Below are positions 1 to 11,500 of a stretch of 25,310 bases of DNA, in pieces. The DNA is from Tieghemiomyces parasiticus. Taxonomy: Eukaryota > Kickxellomycota > Dimargaritomycetes > Dimargaritales > Dimargaritaceae. Made by a program: the position numbers and the translations under genes. The stretch's first letter is position 1. Each line of letters begins with the position of its first letter. The stretch lies in contig JANBPT010000711.1 of the NCBI GenBank assembly GCA_027575765.1, positions 1-25,310 of the forward strand, given 5' to 3'. The notes beneath the pieces were generated by a model. That model had not been told where the DNA came from and did no database searches. It worked only from the letters and a program-made list of their open reading frames with translations.

Positions 1-222
1 TTGTTCCAAGACCAGCAGGACGCCATCACTGCACTTCGCCCGTACCAAGTAAATGAGTCACAGTTCCCAGGTGAAGTCTCAGCCAGCCATGACGGTGACC
101 GACTGAATCTGGTCATGATGACGGGTCATAGGAATAGTATCCTTGCTGGCTCGATGGAACGTCTCTTTATCGCCTGGGTCGGGGCCGTGCGACAGCTGCT
201 AAACGTCGCTCGAGATATCTAA
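1..222 (+). CDS. 3' end of a gene truncated by the window edge; possible NRPS condensation/epimerisation-type domain C-terminus
   Basis: An open frame runs from the first base to a TAA at 220-222, giving 73 residues. The TTG at position 1 is an internal codon, so the start lies outside the window. The residues around GDRLNLVMM followed by an amphipathic helix (roughly residues 50-70, ending RQLLNVARDI) resemble the last strand and helix of nonribosomal peptide synthetase condensation or epimerisation domains. In those domains a 'DGDRL' strand precedes a helix in which the domain counts down to its end. This is pattern resemblance over a short stretch and no catalytic motif is inside the window. 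If correct, the synthetase would end in a condensation-type domain, which is common in fungal enzymes. It could equally be the tail of an unrelated protein. No canonical AATAAA follows within 100 bp. Confidence 0.35.
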   Translation: MFQDQQDAITALRPYQVNESQFPGEVSASHDGDRLNLVMMTGHRNSILAGSMERLFIAWVGAVRQLLNVARDI

Positions 223-2528
223 GCTCTAATACTCCATGCCTTGCATATTCTGCTACGCCAAGATTTATCCAAATAACCTTTTTCTCGGCTGTTTTATCCT
301 CAATCATGAATTCTACCATCCGTCTGAGGTGTGATGATCTAAATATTTACCTTCAGTTACCCTACTGGAGTATAATCGGTATTATTAGATATTATTTTTT
401 GATAATCCTCGTAGTGAATTGATATGTAGTAATCGAATACTGTACTTTATGAGTTGGCCAGGTTTCAGAAAGCACTAATTGGCTGATGAGATACCCCAGG
501 GGCCAGGTTTTATTGAATAATGCCCAAGTAATGAGCAAGCAATGTGTGTAACGATAATCAAGATCTGTGGTATTTTTCGGTGCGTTGGTAACTTGGGCCT
601 GAGTCTGTTGATGCTTGGTTTAGTCGTGGTGTGCGAGGTTTGATATACCTCTGCTGTATTACTACTGCGCTTGAGTCGTAGCACAAAAGACAGGGATTCA
701 AAGAGGGCATACCAATCAGTAATGCAGGAGCATGCAAAAGTAAAATAGGCCATTGAAGGCACAGTGTACCTTGAGGTATTGGAGGGGTTTCCTAAGGGTG
801 TGTGGCAAGTGGGACGTGAGAGTCTAATAATGGCGGCTTCGAGCACAGCAAACGAGTGGAAACATAGTGTATCCTGTATTTAATCGTCTTAGACAAATGT
901 ATTACGATTTTATCCCTTCGCAGTATCTATATTCCCCTTCACCGCAGAGCTGCGAACATCCGCACCTACTTAAAGTCCTACTTGACTCGTTCTACAAATG
1001 GGTCCTACCGCTGTACAAATAACCGGCCCGCTATTTTTACAGCCACTGCTTTCTTCGAGCGCGCTTGGGGCTAGGACACTCGTTGAATAACGCTGATCAG
1101 CTAGGTGGGAGCAGGGTGGCGAACCTTACTGATGAAGGACCTCTGACCCGATAATGAACAAGCAGGCAAGTCGTGTCGCAATTTTTTCACCACCATATGC
1201 GCTTTCCAGTACAGGAAACAAGAATTGGATTGCGACGCTAACGAGTGGAACTTTGATAATTTCGCCACTTACCGATGCCATAGCTTGCAGTGATTAACAA
1301 CCAATTTCCTCCAATCCTTCACTGAGGTGAACAGCTACTTATTGGACTACAGTGTTGTTAGTAGTGTGGGCTGGTCTCGTGGCTCCAGGTCACTACCTAG
1401 TTCCGACCGCTAAGAATGGAGACTTTTAGATGATCCAATGCAAACTCAGGTACGCCGAGGCTACTTGGTAACGTGAACTCGCCTGACTCCCGTGCTACGA
1501 CCACAGAGCTCTCTTCCCTACATAGATAGGATGAGTCTCCTGTCTAATTCACTATGGTAGCTATATCAATAAATAATTGATAGAAGTACGTTTTTTTAAC
1601 CCTTTCACTCTACCCGTATGTCAAAGTCGAGGATTAGTTGTATAACCGTCCACTCGTCAGGGGTGTAGGCTCAGTCTAAGGAAGATCTAATGTGAGCTGT
1701 GGATGGTTCCAGATACTCACGACCGTTGGTGAAATGCGTAATCTGCCGTATGCAAGGTGAGTATGGAAAAACAGAACATTCGGCAAATCCGCCAAGTTGA
1801 CTAGAGGGTTTCGATGGCTCGATGCACGCCTAATTACATTGCCACCACGGTGTATAAGTGTGGAGGGTCTAAGCTATGGCTAGCCAGGTGGCCTGTTATA
1901 GATCAGTAAAGGATTGCGATGGGCTAAGGTGTATCGGGCCAGCTCGTTGGACCCCATAGGTGGGCTCGCGGCGTTCCTTTTTAGGGCACTGCAGATTGAG
2001 ATTCCGTATATTTTCCGATAGCTCCGGCCAATAAAGGGAGGGGGGTAAATCTCCAATTTTCAACGACTTCGTAGTGGTTGCCGCGTGGCTTCTGATTCAG
2101 ATAATGGCCGGAAGGGGTGCTCAGGCTTCGGACATTTTCGCATCTGCGTTCTGTAAGGGGCAGGGGACTTTTGGCTGGCGCTGCTGTAATGCCCCCCTGA
2201 CCTACCTGTCGCTGAACTGGCTGTAGTCATCGCCCCCCTGTGTACGTTTCATACCCTTATCTGCGGATTGTCCGCATCGGAGTTTCCGCTCGCTCTCAAT
2301 CGGGCCCCTCCAATAGCAGTTAACAGCTAGCCGGTTTAACAAAGGAATTGGACAATAGCGCCCCCTTCTCTCTCAGTAGATAGAGGGTTCCGTTCTTCCA
2401 TCGTTGCCTTGCACTAATCCGCTGGCCACCAATCCCCTCCCTTCCTCACGCTCTGCGGGTACCTGTAAGACAGCAACGCATCTTACCTTGACTTACTGCT
2501 TACTTTCCTAGACGTCCCTCCCATTCCC
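223..2528. other. Intergenic spacer, no supportable gene
   Basis: About 2.3 kb of mixed, locally AT-rich sequence lies between the left partial gene and the ADAM gene. The longest frame on the minus strand (475-846, 123 codons) has no recognisable domain and is not near convincing splice sites. I see no tRNA box A/B pair, rRNA or transposon protein. A CCAAT motif lies near 2430, about 100 bp upstream of the proposed ADAM start, but I see no TATA box there. Confidence 0.5.
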
Positions 2529-5500
2529 ATGTTTCGTCCGTGCCTCGCCTTGTACCTGTTCCTAGTGGGTAAGTTCGGGGTCCGACCGTAGCCTAGAGCC
2601 ACACGAAGGACACCATACAGGGTACATGGGCAAGTATTCCTAGTATGGGATGGGACAGTATACATTGGAACATGTGCTTTCACATTGCAAAGGAATCTAA
2701 GTGACCACCTTAATATCTATCTTAATTAGCTGCCTTGTTCTCCTGCCCACTCTTATAACCAACGTCGCAGCGGCGGCCGCCGTCACCCACCGCGAATCTC
2801 TTCGACCCATCGGTCGGTTCGAAACCCCCGCCACACCGCGCGTCACGGTGTTTCCCCGTCAGCTGGCCCCGCATCTCCTCCGCCGGTCACTTCACGACCC
2901 TACACAAGGCCCGGCCAGTTTCCCCCACGGCCCACTGGTCGCTCCGCTCGGTCATGATGATATTTTTCGGCTCGAGCTTGACGCTTTCGGAACGACGTTC
3001 CGTTTCTTATTGGAGCCCAACCACGATCTATTTCATCCCGAGCTCTTTGCATCGGCCACTATGCCAGGTGGCAAGGCACCCCAGCGGGAAAGTTTCAGGG
3101 TGTTCAAGGGCACCGTGGTTGACTTAGGTCGACCACCAGCACCATCGCCATACATTGATTTAAGTAGTATAGACACTTTAACGTTGACCGAGGCGGCGAC
3201 GCTTGCGGGTACAATCGACCGGTACCTTGCCGGTGATGCCCGTCTAACGGTCTTTGAAACCAGGTAAGCTGGCCTACTCTCCCTCCAGAAGGGCGACCAT
3301 TTAGCTTTACCATGACTCTCGGTTGTCGCACATGGTATCCCAACCCATCCACCACTCCCCCCAGGATCAGTAGCGCTCACTCAAATCTTTACCGCACCTA
3401 CCCCGGCCCCCATTAGCGACCATGGTCAGCCGGTGTTTGATGGCTCCTTCCACTTGGACGGGGTGGCCTACCACATTAAGCCCGTCGCCATCTACGCCAA
3501 CACGCGTTTGCCGCACGATCCAGCCCCTCATCCCGATACCGACTCGCCGATGGTGGTGTACCGCAGCTCGGATTATTTAACACCGGCTGGCCAAGCCGAC
3601 AACTCCATTATAACCTCTACGAATGTAACCCCATCCGCTCCACCTTCCTCCGGCAACGGCACGCACTGCGGGGCTCAGACGCACCCAGAAAACTACGAAC
3701 GGGCCCTGGCGGCTGTCGGCTCTCACCTGGAGGCCGGGCCTTGGGGCCCCGAGTTCTTGCCCGTTTCACCCGCAGCGCCACTCTGGCGTCGCAGCCTATT
3801 TTCCAGTCCCACACCACAGGAGGTGATTCAGCAGCGCCGCGCGGCGACCCTATCCTCCGCCTGTCCGGTCAACAAACGAGTAGCTTACTTTGGGGTGGCG
3901 GCGGATTGTACGTACCTAAGCGTGTACCAAACGCCCGACAAGGTGCGGGCGCAGATCCTGAGCAACTGGAACCAAGCCTCGGCGGTCTACGAGCGGCAGT
4001 TCAATGTGATGCTCGGAGTCATCGATATGCGGATTATGGATGCCGGGTGCCCAACTAAGCCCGACGCCCAGGTTGCGTGGAATCGCGGGTGCGACCAGGG
4101 CTACTCGATTGAAAGCCGGCTAAGTGATTTTAGTTACTGGCGTGGCCAGCTGTCAAAGTCTAACGATAGTGCGGCACTCTGGCACCTCATGACCAACTGC
4201 GCGTCCGGCTCCGAGGTCGGAATTGCCTGGCTTGGAACACTGTGCCAGACCACCGCCCAGACCTCCTCCATCGGCGGCGATGGGACCTATGTCTCGGGGA
4301 CGGCCGTATCGGCCGTGAGCCGCGAAGAGTGGCAGATCGTTGCCCATGAAATCGGCCATAATTTCGGGGCCGCCCATGACTGTGACGACTCAACCTGTCC
4401 GTGTGCGGCCGGTAGTAACTGCTCGTGCTGCCCTTGCACTGACAAGTGCAGCTGTGATGCTAACTACATCATGAACCCGACGAACCCTGTCAAGACCAAC
4501 GATTTCAGTCCGTGCTCGGCCACTAGCATTTGCGCCACCATTGCCAGCTCCGGGTCGTGTCTGGCCGACCCGGGGGCCAAGCCCATCTTAGGTACCGCCA
4601 TGTGCGGCAACGGAATTCGTGAGGACGGGGAGGAGTGCGACTGCGGCACGGCCGACACCTGCGCCAAGGACCGGTGTTGTGACGGGTCTACGTGTAAATT
4701 AAAGGCGGGCGCGGCCTGCAGCGCGTCCAACGCGCTCTGCTGCGACGGCGCCACCTGCCAGGTCAGACCGGCCAACGTCACCTGCCGCGCGAAGTACTCC
4801 GAATGTGACGTGGCCGAGGTGTGCGACGGCCTCCGCCCGGAATGTCCTGCCGACGAGCGGATCCCGGACGGCACTGCTTGTACGTTATCCTCGAACGGTA
4901 CCGCGAATGGCTCGGGCGTGGCGGCTAGCCAGCTCCATGATCTCCAGTGCGCCAGCGGTCAATGTACCTCCCGCGATGCCCAATGTATTGCCCGGGGTGG
5001 TGCGCTGAACATTACGCAACGCTGTACCCTCAACATTGGGGTCGACCCGTGTGACCTTCAGTGCAACAGCCCGCGCGACGCCCTCGGATGTATCTTCATG
5101 TCGGGAAGTTTTCTCGACGGCACTACGTGCGGGTTCCATGCCAGATGCGCCCGCGGCGTGTGTACTGGGGAAAACGGATTTTACACGTTTCTCCTGCTCT
5201 TCCAAAAGAATCTGGCCGTCGCCGTCCCGGTCACCATTTTGGTCGGGTTGGTAGCCCTGCTGCTGCTGTATACGATGATTCGCTGGCTGTTTTGTGGAGG
5301 TAGGCCGAGAAATCATCAACAAGTCACCCAAGGGGGCGGAGGTCGGTGGACATGGTTTGCCGGCCACAAGACGCCCCCGCCGTCTGGTATCCACACCCCA
5401 ACGGGGGTCCCTGTTGCCGGTGGGTATCGTAACCTGGACGGCGATACTGGGTACCCGGTCCATCACGTACCATACCGACCAGGACCACCTTCGCAACCCA

Positions 5501-5556
5501 CCATGATAGGCTCATACGACGGCCATACCTACCCGCTTCAGGACATGCGTCGTTAG
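2529..5556 (+). CDS. ADAM-family membrane metalloprotease-disintegrin (three exons)
   Basis: Proposed exons are 2529-2568, 2702-3263 and 3417-5556, giving 913 residues. ADAM proteases cleave cell-surface or secretory-pathway proteins near the membrane. The order seen is hydrophobic leader (1-50), prodomain with a candidate cysteine switch at C285, a KR pair at 354-355 just before the protease domain, then the zinc site HEIGHNFGAAHD (511-522). The Met-turn is at M553, a cysteine-rich disintegrin domain starts with CGNG at 597, and a cysteine-rich segment follows. A transmembrane helix lies at about 800-823, with a 90-residue Pro/Gly/Tyr-rich cytoplasmic tail. The catalytic Glu and three His are intact. 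Intron 2 (3264-3416, GTAAGC to TTAG) is supported because splicing yields ARLTVFETSDHGQPVFDGSF, the expected prodomain block. A closer CCAG at 3361-3364 gives a stop. Exon 1 is less certain: the frame at 2702 has no ATG, while ATG 2529 reaches a perfect GTAAGT donor at 2569 in matching phase, within a leader. The substrate is unknown. Confidence 0.9.
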
Positions 5557-5603
5557 CGCTGTGCATACCCCCGGTCGTCACCGTCTGGCGTATGCTGATA
5601 TCA

Positions 5604-5609
5604 ATTAAA
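5604..5609 (+). terminator. Candidate poly(A) signal of the ADAM gene (ATTAAA)
   Basis: ATTAAA lies 47 bp after the ADAM stop codon in an A/T-rich patch. It is the commonest variant of AATAAA. No exact AATAAA is present nearby. Fungal 3' signals are loose, so this is a weak assignment. Confidence 0.35.
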
Positions 5610-6063
5610 ATATTATCGAGCCGCTTCATCTAGAATATTATGATGGTTTATTGTCGGATAGGCGGCCGGCTTACTGGCTACCCGGTCTATCGAGCCAATC
5701 CGTCAAGTGTGGTGATAGCGAGGAGGGGCCCCACCACTTCGATACCCGCGACGCCCGCTCCCCTACCGATGGCCAAGTAGTGAACCAAGAATCTGCAGTC
5801 ACCTGCGCGAATTTAGGAAGAGCTTTTACCCACGGCCATCTTGACTTCTCACTCTTGCCTTCACATACGGATTCGTTACCGTACCCACTTTCTCCTGGGT
5901 TGAGACCCATCTTCTTGTTACTTCATATACCCTCCATATTCTATTTTCCACCCACTCATATTCGGATAAACGCTCATATTCAATACACTAATTTTTGACA
6001 TCTCTACTTGTCACCACAATCACCTGGGAGGCCGTTTGTAGTCGGAGTGCTAGAATGCAGATG

Positions 6064-6078
6064 TATATATATATATAT
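6064..6078. repeat. (TA)7 microsatellite
   Basis: Uninterrupted alternating T/A of 15 bases, flanked by ATG and GTAAAC. It sits in the spacer about 60 bp beyond the stop codon of the minus-strand TFIIB-like gene. Confidence 0.85.
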
Positions 6079-6137
6079 GTAAACATTAGAATACGGGTAA
6101 AGGAAGGTAGGTAAATTGGCTACATTATTCGCATAGA

Positions 6138-8166
6138 TCATAATAATTTAAAAGGGCGGGGTGATTGGAGGCCCATTTCGCACGAAGTTGGTGTTGGCGG
6201 CAGGCCTGTTGATGCATAGCTGTCACGACATGCCCTATATACCAGACCATAGAAATCGGCCGGCAGTAGGTCGATGGCATACCGATGGAGGATGGCGTGC
6301 CCCTTTTTGATCGTGTTTGGAGTGGTTACCATGACCTTAGCGATATCATTAATGGTCAGGTCAGGCCACAACAAATCGGTTGGCGGTAGTGAGCGAGTGG
6401 CATTTACCGGCTTATCGCTAGTAGTAGTGGTACCCGACATATTGAGTAGGACCGGGCCCTGACCTCCGCCATGGGGACCGGAGGAAGCTGCGACCAGCCC
6501 GAACGGGCGGTTAGTAGAGGTGAGCAGCGCGCGCAGTTGTTCATTGAGATCTTCGAAGCTCGCGTAAGCCAGGTACTGCTCAGCTGCGGCGGTGTTTGAA
6601 GATAACGTCGAGATGTGTTGGCGAAGGTAATTAAGGCGCCACCGTTCGAACCCACGGATGAATTCCGGGGGTTGGGAAAGGTACTTGTCCTTGATGGCCG
6701 TATTCTCGACAATCGATTTAGGCGGAACGGACGGACGGGATGGATCATAGGTCGGGAGGTGGCGAGCATAGTGGCGAAACTGGAGGAGAGTGAGCCAGAG
6801 GATGGCGCCAATGATGGAACTACTTGGTAGACCGGACATTATACCGGTGCTCTCTATCTTCAGCAAGACCTGGATGCCCGCGGCGACGAAGGTGTGCTCC
6901 GGGAGGCGCAGTTTGCCGTTGGCTGCCTCGTGGAATTGTTGGGACAAGGGTAGCGATTGCTGCTTGGGCGGGAAAACTTCGCAGCCATAGATGCCCTTGA
7001 GGACACTCACAAAGTCGTTGACCTTGGCCAGCTTCACTGTCGGGAGCGCCTGGCGGATAGTTTTGATTGTAGGCGTGTGCCCGTAGGCGTAAACAGTCAT
7101 AATGATAACCGCACCCATGAGGGCCTTGCAGTTGTTGTTGGGTTGGCGGGCCGTCACGCTACGGTGTTTCTGGGCCTCAGAGAAGGCACGGCAGACCTCG
7201 GCCTGGATGGTGGGCCCTAGCTGCAGAGCTTGCCACTCGTCCACGGTCAGAACATCCTCGGAACGCAGCACCACGGCCTTCCGGCGGCGCGGCTTGAGGT
7301 GCCCAGCCGTAGCCTGGTGAATGGTGGGCTCTGGCGCGGCGGCGGGTGGTGAGTTCGCCGACAAAACGTCGGTGCGCAAAGCCACGGATCCAGCCGTGTA
7401 ATGGCGGGGCACTTTCTTTCGGGACGGGCTTGTCGTCCTCGCGAGTCGCGACAGAGACACGGGTGATATGGCAGTTAATAACGGCGCAGAGCCCGTGCTG
7501 GGGGGAGATAGGGGTACATCGGTGCCTACCGAATTGAGTAAGAAAGATAGTGACATTTGGTGACCGGGCGTACGAACAGGTTTGGGTGAGAGGTGAGAAA
7601 TCGGTGAATAGGAGGCTACCCGCGTTGGTGATGGCGACGATGGTGACGATGCCGGTCCCGCTAACGGGGAGTCCTCAGGATAGGCCAACGGGCTAAAAAT
7701 GGAAGGTCCGGGTATCCTGGGGCTATCAGGCAGCGGCGACGTGGGTGGCAACGAGACTGGTATATTTCGAATGGAAAGATAAGGAGGGAGCGATATAGGC
7801 GGTAAAAGCGGGTGGCAAGGGGCAGGGGGGAGTTCATTTCAGAATATTAGTTGTGAAGTTAGTGCGGGGGTGAAATATGTTTAATAGCCACCGCGGGTCT
7901 GAGTCAGAGGAGCACTGGTACACCGCGTCTTGTAGGTTTGCAACTAAATACTTACCCGTGTCAACTAGGAAGCCGTCATTCTCAGGACGTTTGTTTAACG
8001 GGACAAATTCCTCACGCTTCTCAATAGGGATGAGGATGCAGCCGGGGGTAGCGTTATCATCAGCGGTGAGGGCCGGTTGCTTTCCTTTGTCGGAAGATTT
8101 CCGGCCCCGCTCGAGTGGTCGAGGGCCTGCGGCTTCGGTCTGGACCAGGGGCCGTTTGGCGGCCAT
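6138..8166 (-). CDS. Divergent TFIIB-like protein with two cyclin repeats, lacking a zinc ribbon
   Basis: Proposed exons are complement(7956-8166) and complement(6138-7756), giving 609 residues. ATG is at 8166. The donor is a perfect GTAAGT at 7955, phase 1, and the acceptor is ATACCAG ending at 7757, phase 1, leaving a 199 nt intron. After a basic N-terminus and a long Ser/Pro-rich, probably disordered stretch (about 73-225) comes a first TFIIB cyclin repeat (about 252-328; includes ALMGAVIIMTVYAYG and a TIKTIRQAL helix). A second repeat begins at about 342 (LRLPEHTFVAAGIQ, then SSSIIGAILWL) and resumes at about 533-572 with LTINDIAKVMVTTPNTIKKG and DLLPADF, matching the end of TFIIB repeat 2. 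Between them is an insertion of about 130 residues. The N-terminus has one Cys, so the usual zinc ribbon is absent. A role as a transcription-initiation paralogue or regulator is inferred. A highly divergent cyclin-box protein is the alternative. Confidence 0.72.
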
Positions 8167-8238
8167 AGTTAGAGAACAGGAGGCACCGGCTGCGTGGCAC
8201 CCGGTAACGAAGACGTAGAAAGGGCGGTTCCTAATAGA

Positions 8239-8253
8239 CCTTATAGCTATTGG
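8239..8253 (-). promoter_or_regulatory. Candidate TATA and CCAAT elements of the TFIIB-like gene
   Basis: Read on the minus strand, CCAAT (8253-8249) is followed three bases later by CTATAAGG (8246-8239), about 73 bp before the ATG at 8166. The spacing suits a start site some 40 bp upstream of the ATG. This is motif evidence only; CCAAT is unusually close to the TATA element. Confidence 0.4.
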
Positions 8254-8573
8254 TGGCGCCTAATGAAGCCACAGCCAACCAGACGGCTTAAGGGGCGTAA
8301 GGGCTGTTTACCGCGGACAAGTGCTTTCCAGCGTTGGTAGTAGTGAAATCGAGCCGAAGCAAGGGTGCAAAGTAGCAATCTGAGGGGAAGCGTACGGGTG
8401 GGGTGGTGATACATTCGATGGGCGCAAGCCTGGCCAGTTATCTAGAAGCGAGAATGATTAAGCAGGGGTGGTAAAATAAAGGCGCGGTGGCACGGTTTGG
8501 ATCGGATATGCCCCGACAAAGACGACGAGGGCGGGTGAATTTAGGTACGTAAGGTGGAGACGGCGGGAGGGTC

Positions 8574-8583
8574 TATTTATAAG
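8574..8583 (+). promoter_or_regulatory. TATA-like element without an assigned gene
   Basis: TATTTATAAG matches the TATA consensus and sits at the start of a C-rich stretch on the plus strand. The first downstream ATG (8657) opens only a 23-codon frame. A later ATG (8812) opens about 80 codons with no support. It may be chance, or the promoter of a noncoding or undetected spliced transcript. Confidence 0.2.
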
Positions 8584-11500
8584 AACAGCGGACCATCACC
8601 CGACCAGCCACCGCCACTAGATACTGAGGCCCCTCACTTTCCGCCGCCCCTTAGACATGTGGGCCCACCTGCCTCGTACCTTTCCGGGCCACACGCAACT
8701 TGCCAACCCCTCCCTCCCTCCGCGGTGACCACACCGGAGGGCAATTACGAGCGTGGGAGTGGGGGCCCCCACGGCCCTCGCTGAGTGTCACTGTTTCCTT
8801 CGGCTGACCTGATGATCCCCTCACCTCGCCAACTGACCGTGTGCATCGTCAAGGCCGACCGGCTGCCCCGTTTGGTCATCACCCTCCTTCCCCGCTCTCC
8901 TCTCGGCCTCCACCTACTCGCCCGTCACAAACAATCACGTCGGCCCTGCGATAGGATCAAGCAAGGAGCTGCCGTGCCACTATACGTTCTAGGCGCGGGC
9001 CTGGTGCGGAAATCAGTGTGCACCAAGAATTGTGGGACCTCCGATTGCGATTGATGGATAGAGAGGACAGCAATCACCGTCCGCTTGCCTCACTCCAACC
9101 CTTGCCCCATGCACCGCACAACTCGTTTCTGCCGTAGCCTGCCTCTCAGTTCCCCTGGCTTGGGAACCTGGCTCTTCGCCCCTTCCCCCCTCCCTCCATT
9201 CCGCCGAGGAATAGGTGCCTTTTATCAGATGGCACAGAGGCCATCGCCTAGAGTGAAGCTAGTATAGAGAGGTGAGGAGGCGGAGGCTGGTGATAGAACG
9301 GCAGTAGACCTACACTTGTGGTTTAGGTGTTCGAGTTTACCACCGGCACGCCTTGATTGCTATTGAGACCTGTACTTCTGACCCTCTGCCTACCGGTCAA
9401 TGACGAGGTGCTGCTGCTGGAAAGGGAGGGGATGGCACACTTCACTTAGAGCGAGCGGTCTGTGGAGACCGTTTAGTCTTGCGTCTTTAGCAAGGGAATG
9501 TCGTCCGCCATCCAGGCCCAAAATAAAATGCGAGGTGTTAACTTGGGCAACTAACCCCCTCACCCTGAGACCCTATTACACCAGTCCCGTGGAGTGAATG
9601 GAATGCAAAATACCTGTATGGAATACTGCAGGGGAACAGTGCATCATCCCGACACATCGTCACCCTAGTGGCCAGGGCCGCTTCCGCTTGCTTGGAGGAG
9701 ATTTATGCCAGTTAGTATTGGTGCATCTGGAGTGTCACATAGGCGGTCTAGGGTAGCGATCGGCCACCGACCGTCACCCTGAAGGGTTACAGAGCGGATT
9801 GCTGTGGGAGATGGTCGCAGTCGTCTTAATGAACACAGCACCTTCAGCACAGACACGGGCGTCCCAGCGGCATACCAATGGATCCCGCCTTCTCCCGTTT
9901 AATACCACTTAGCTCATTAATCGGCTTGCGGTTTGGACCATTAGGGGTTGGGTAACCTGAATGTGATCGAAACCCTCCCTCTAGTTGGCCACCTTGGCCT
10001 GGTATCCACAACAATGCCGATTTTCGCTTGTGAATCCTCCCCGTCTCCACGAACCTGACTCCGAATTCCCAGCGGCGTGCTTCCAGATATACCCGCTGGT
10101 CTGGCCAGGTCATTCGGAACCAGCTACTAGCGAACGAACCCGAGGCGGGTCGCACGGCCATCGTCGGCTTCACAATCGGTACTACCGTTTCCTCAGGAGG
10201 GGTCGCTAACAGTATATACTAAGTGCGGGCCCGCCCTAGCCCAAATTTCACCAGGTCTCCTACTCCTCCTACCCTTGGGGGATCCTAATTCACTCACCCA
10301 CCTTGTCGCTGAGATTCCAGTGTTGTCACGGAGAGGTAATACCTATGCCGGATGTCCATTTTAGGACTAGGCCAGGTGGGGATTATTACGTGGCCGACGG
10401 TGGTTTGCTACTCTTCCCATTTATGATGCGATGAGTTTTAAAGGTCTACCCTTTCTGGTCCTACGACCACTCATACACCTGCCCTCCTGTTCCCCGCATG
10501 AATGAACACCATGGAGTAGACGGAAGTTGCAGGTAAGGTGGCAGTAGGTCTGCCTCTGCCCACCAATTAGTGAGACTAAAGCCGATACGCCATGCGATAG
10601 GCTATATGGTGAAGCATTCATAATCCATAATAATGGTGATGATACGATACCTACATGCCAAGGCCAGCACTTTAAAGTAAAAAACGGGTGCTCAAGCCTG
10701 GAGACCCTCGCGAGGGATATCTGGGGCTCAAATGTAAACAGCGTCATTCGAGGGAAATGTGGAATTGCAGGCGATCTTGCCATCACACGCCCACAACCAG
10801 GTTTCTGCTCTAAATTAAAATTGGTTAATTTTCTTTTTTTCAGAATGGTATATTTTGAAGCTGCCGGTGCAGTAGATGTACTATATTGAGCTGCCTAGTC
10901 GCGAAGTCAATGTACGGGGGGGGTGGGGAGCGTGCTAACCCGTTCGCTGGCTTCTCCCCTGTCGCCTCCCCCCACCTGTCAAGCCACTCGGGTGGGCACC
11001 GTATATCCAGATCAGCGTCCTCTGTCGCCACCTACAGCCATTGCCTTCCGCTATTTCGAACGCTACCTAACGTAGCGACAGACTTGGTCGATATCTTCGA
11101 CACGCTACCGACGGCACGCACCTACATACAGGGAAAAAATCAGCAGTGAAATCGAGGAACTGTGCACATAACTAGGCAGCGACCAGCCGAACGGACGATG
11201 GGCACAGGGTGGCGACAACAACCGTGGGCAAGCATATCCCAAATATGGTCACTCAATTTCCCCAGCTGATATGGGGGTGGGTGGGCCAGGCAGGAGTTTG
11301 GCCTCCGGGTTGCCCCAGATAATACCAAAAGGACGCGGCCATGATGTGGTTGATTGCTTAGGAGATTAGACCAGTGCCCAAATGGGGCTGGTAACGGTCC
11401 GGCTGTCCAGCAACCCTTATATGTAGTCTGATAATCACTTACCCACGGGATCGAGGCGGTTGGCATTCAGCCTCTGTTGTGTGATTGGCATTGGTGAAGG

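Larger units (their letters stand above)
5557..6137. other. Convergent 3' spacer between ADAM and TFIIB-like genes
   Basis: Tail-to-tail spacer of 581 bp. The right half is AT-rich and includes a (TA)7 microsatellite at 6064-6078. A 115-codon frame at 5651-5998 begins with TTG and is pyrimidine-driven low complexity, so it is not called. I see no other gene. Confidence 0.5.

Noticed and set aside
484..530. CTGATGAG resembling a hammerhead ribozyme core
   Set aside because: No CGAAAC partner and no flanking stems could be drawn.
475..846. 123-codon minus-strand frame
   Set aside because: No recognisable domain, ordinary composition for the AT-rich spacer, no TATA or splice support; length is within chance expectation for 25 kb in six frames.
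3265..3414. Use of the stronger-looking CCCCCCAG acceptor at 3364 for ADAM intron 2
   Set aside because: It joins in the wrong frame and meets a stop at 3413-3415; the TTAG ending at 3416 restores the conserved prodomain sequence.
8554..9054. Two consecutive plus-strand frames, the second with a stretch reminiscent of a C2 domain start (LTVCIVKADRLP)
   Set aside because: The resemblance covers only about 12 residues, nothing C2-like follows, the two frames are separated by a stop and no donor site is evident.
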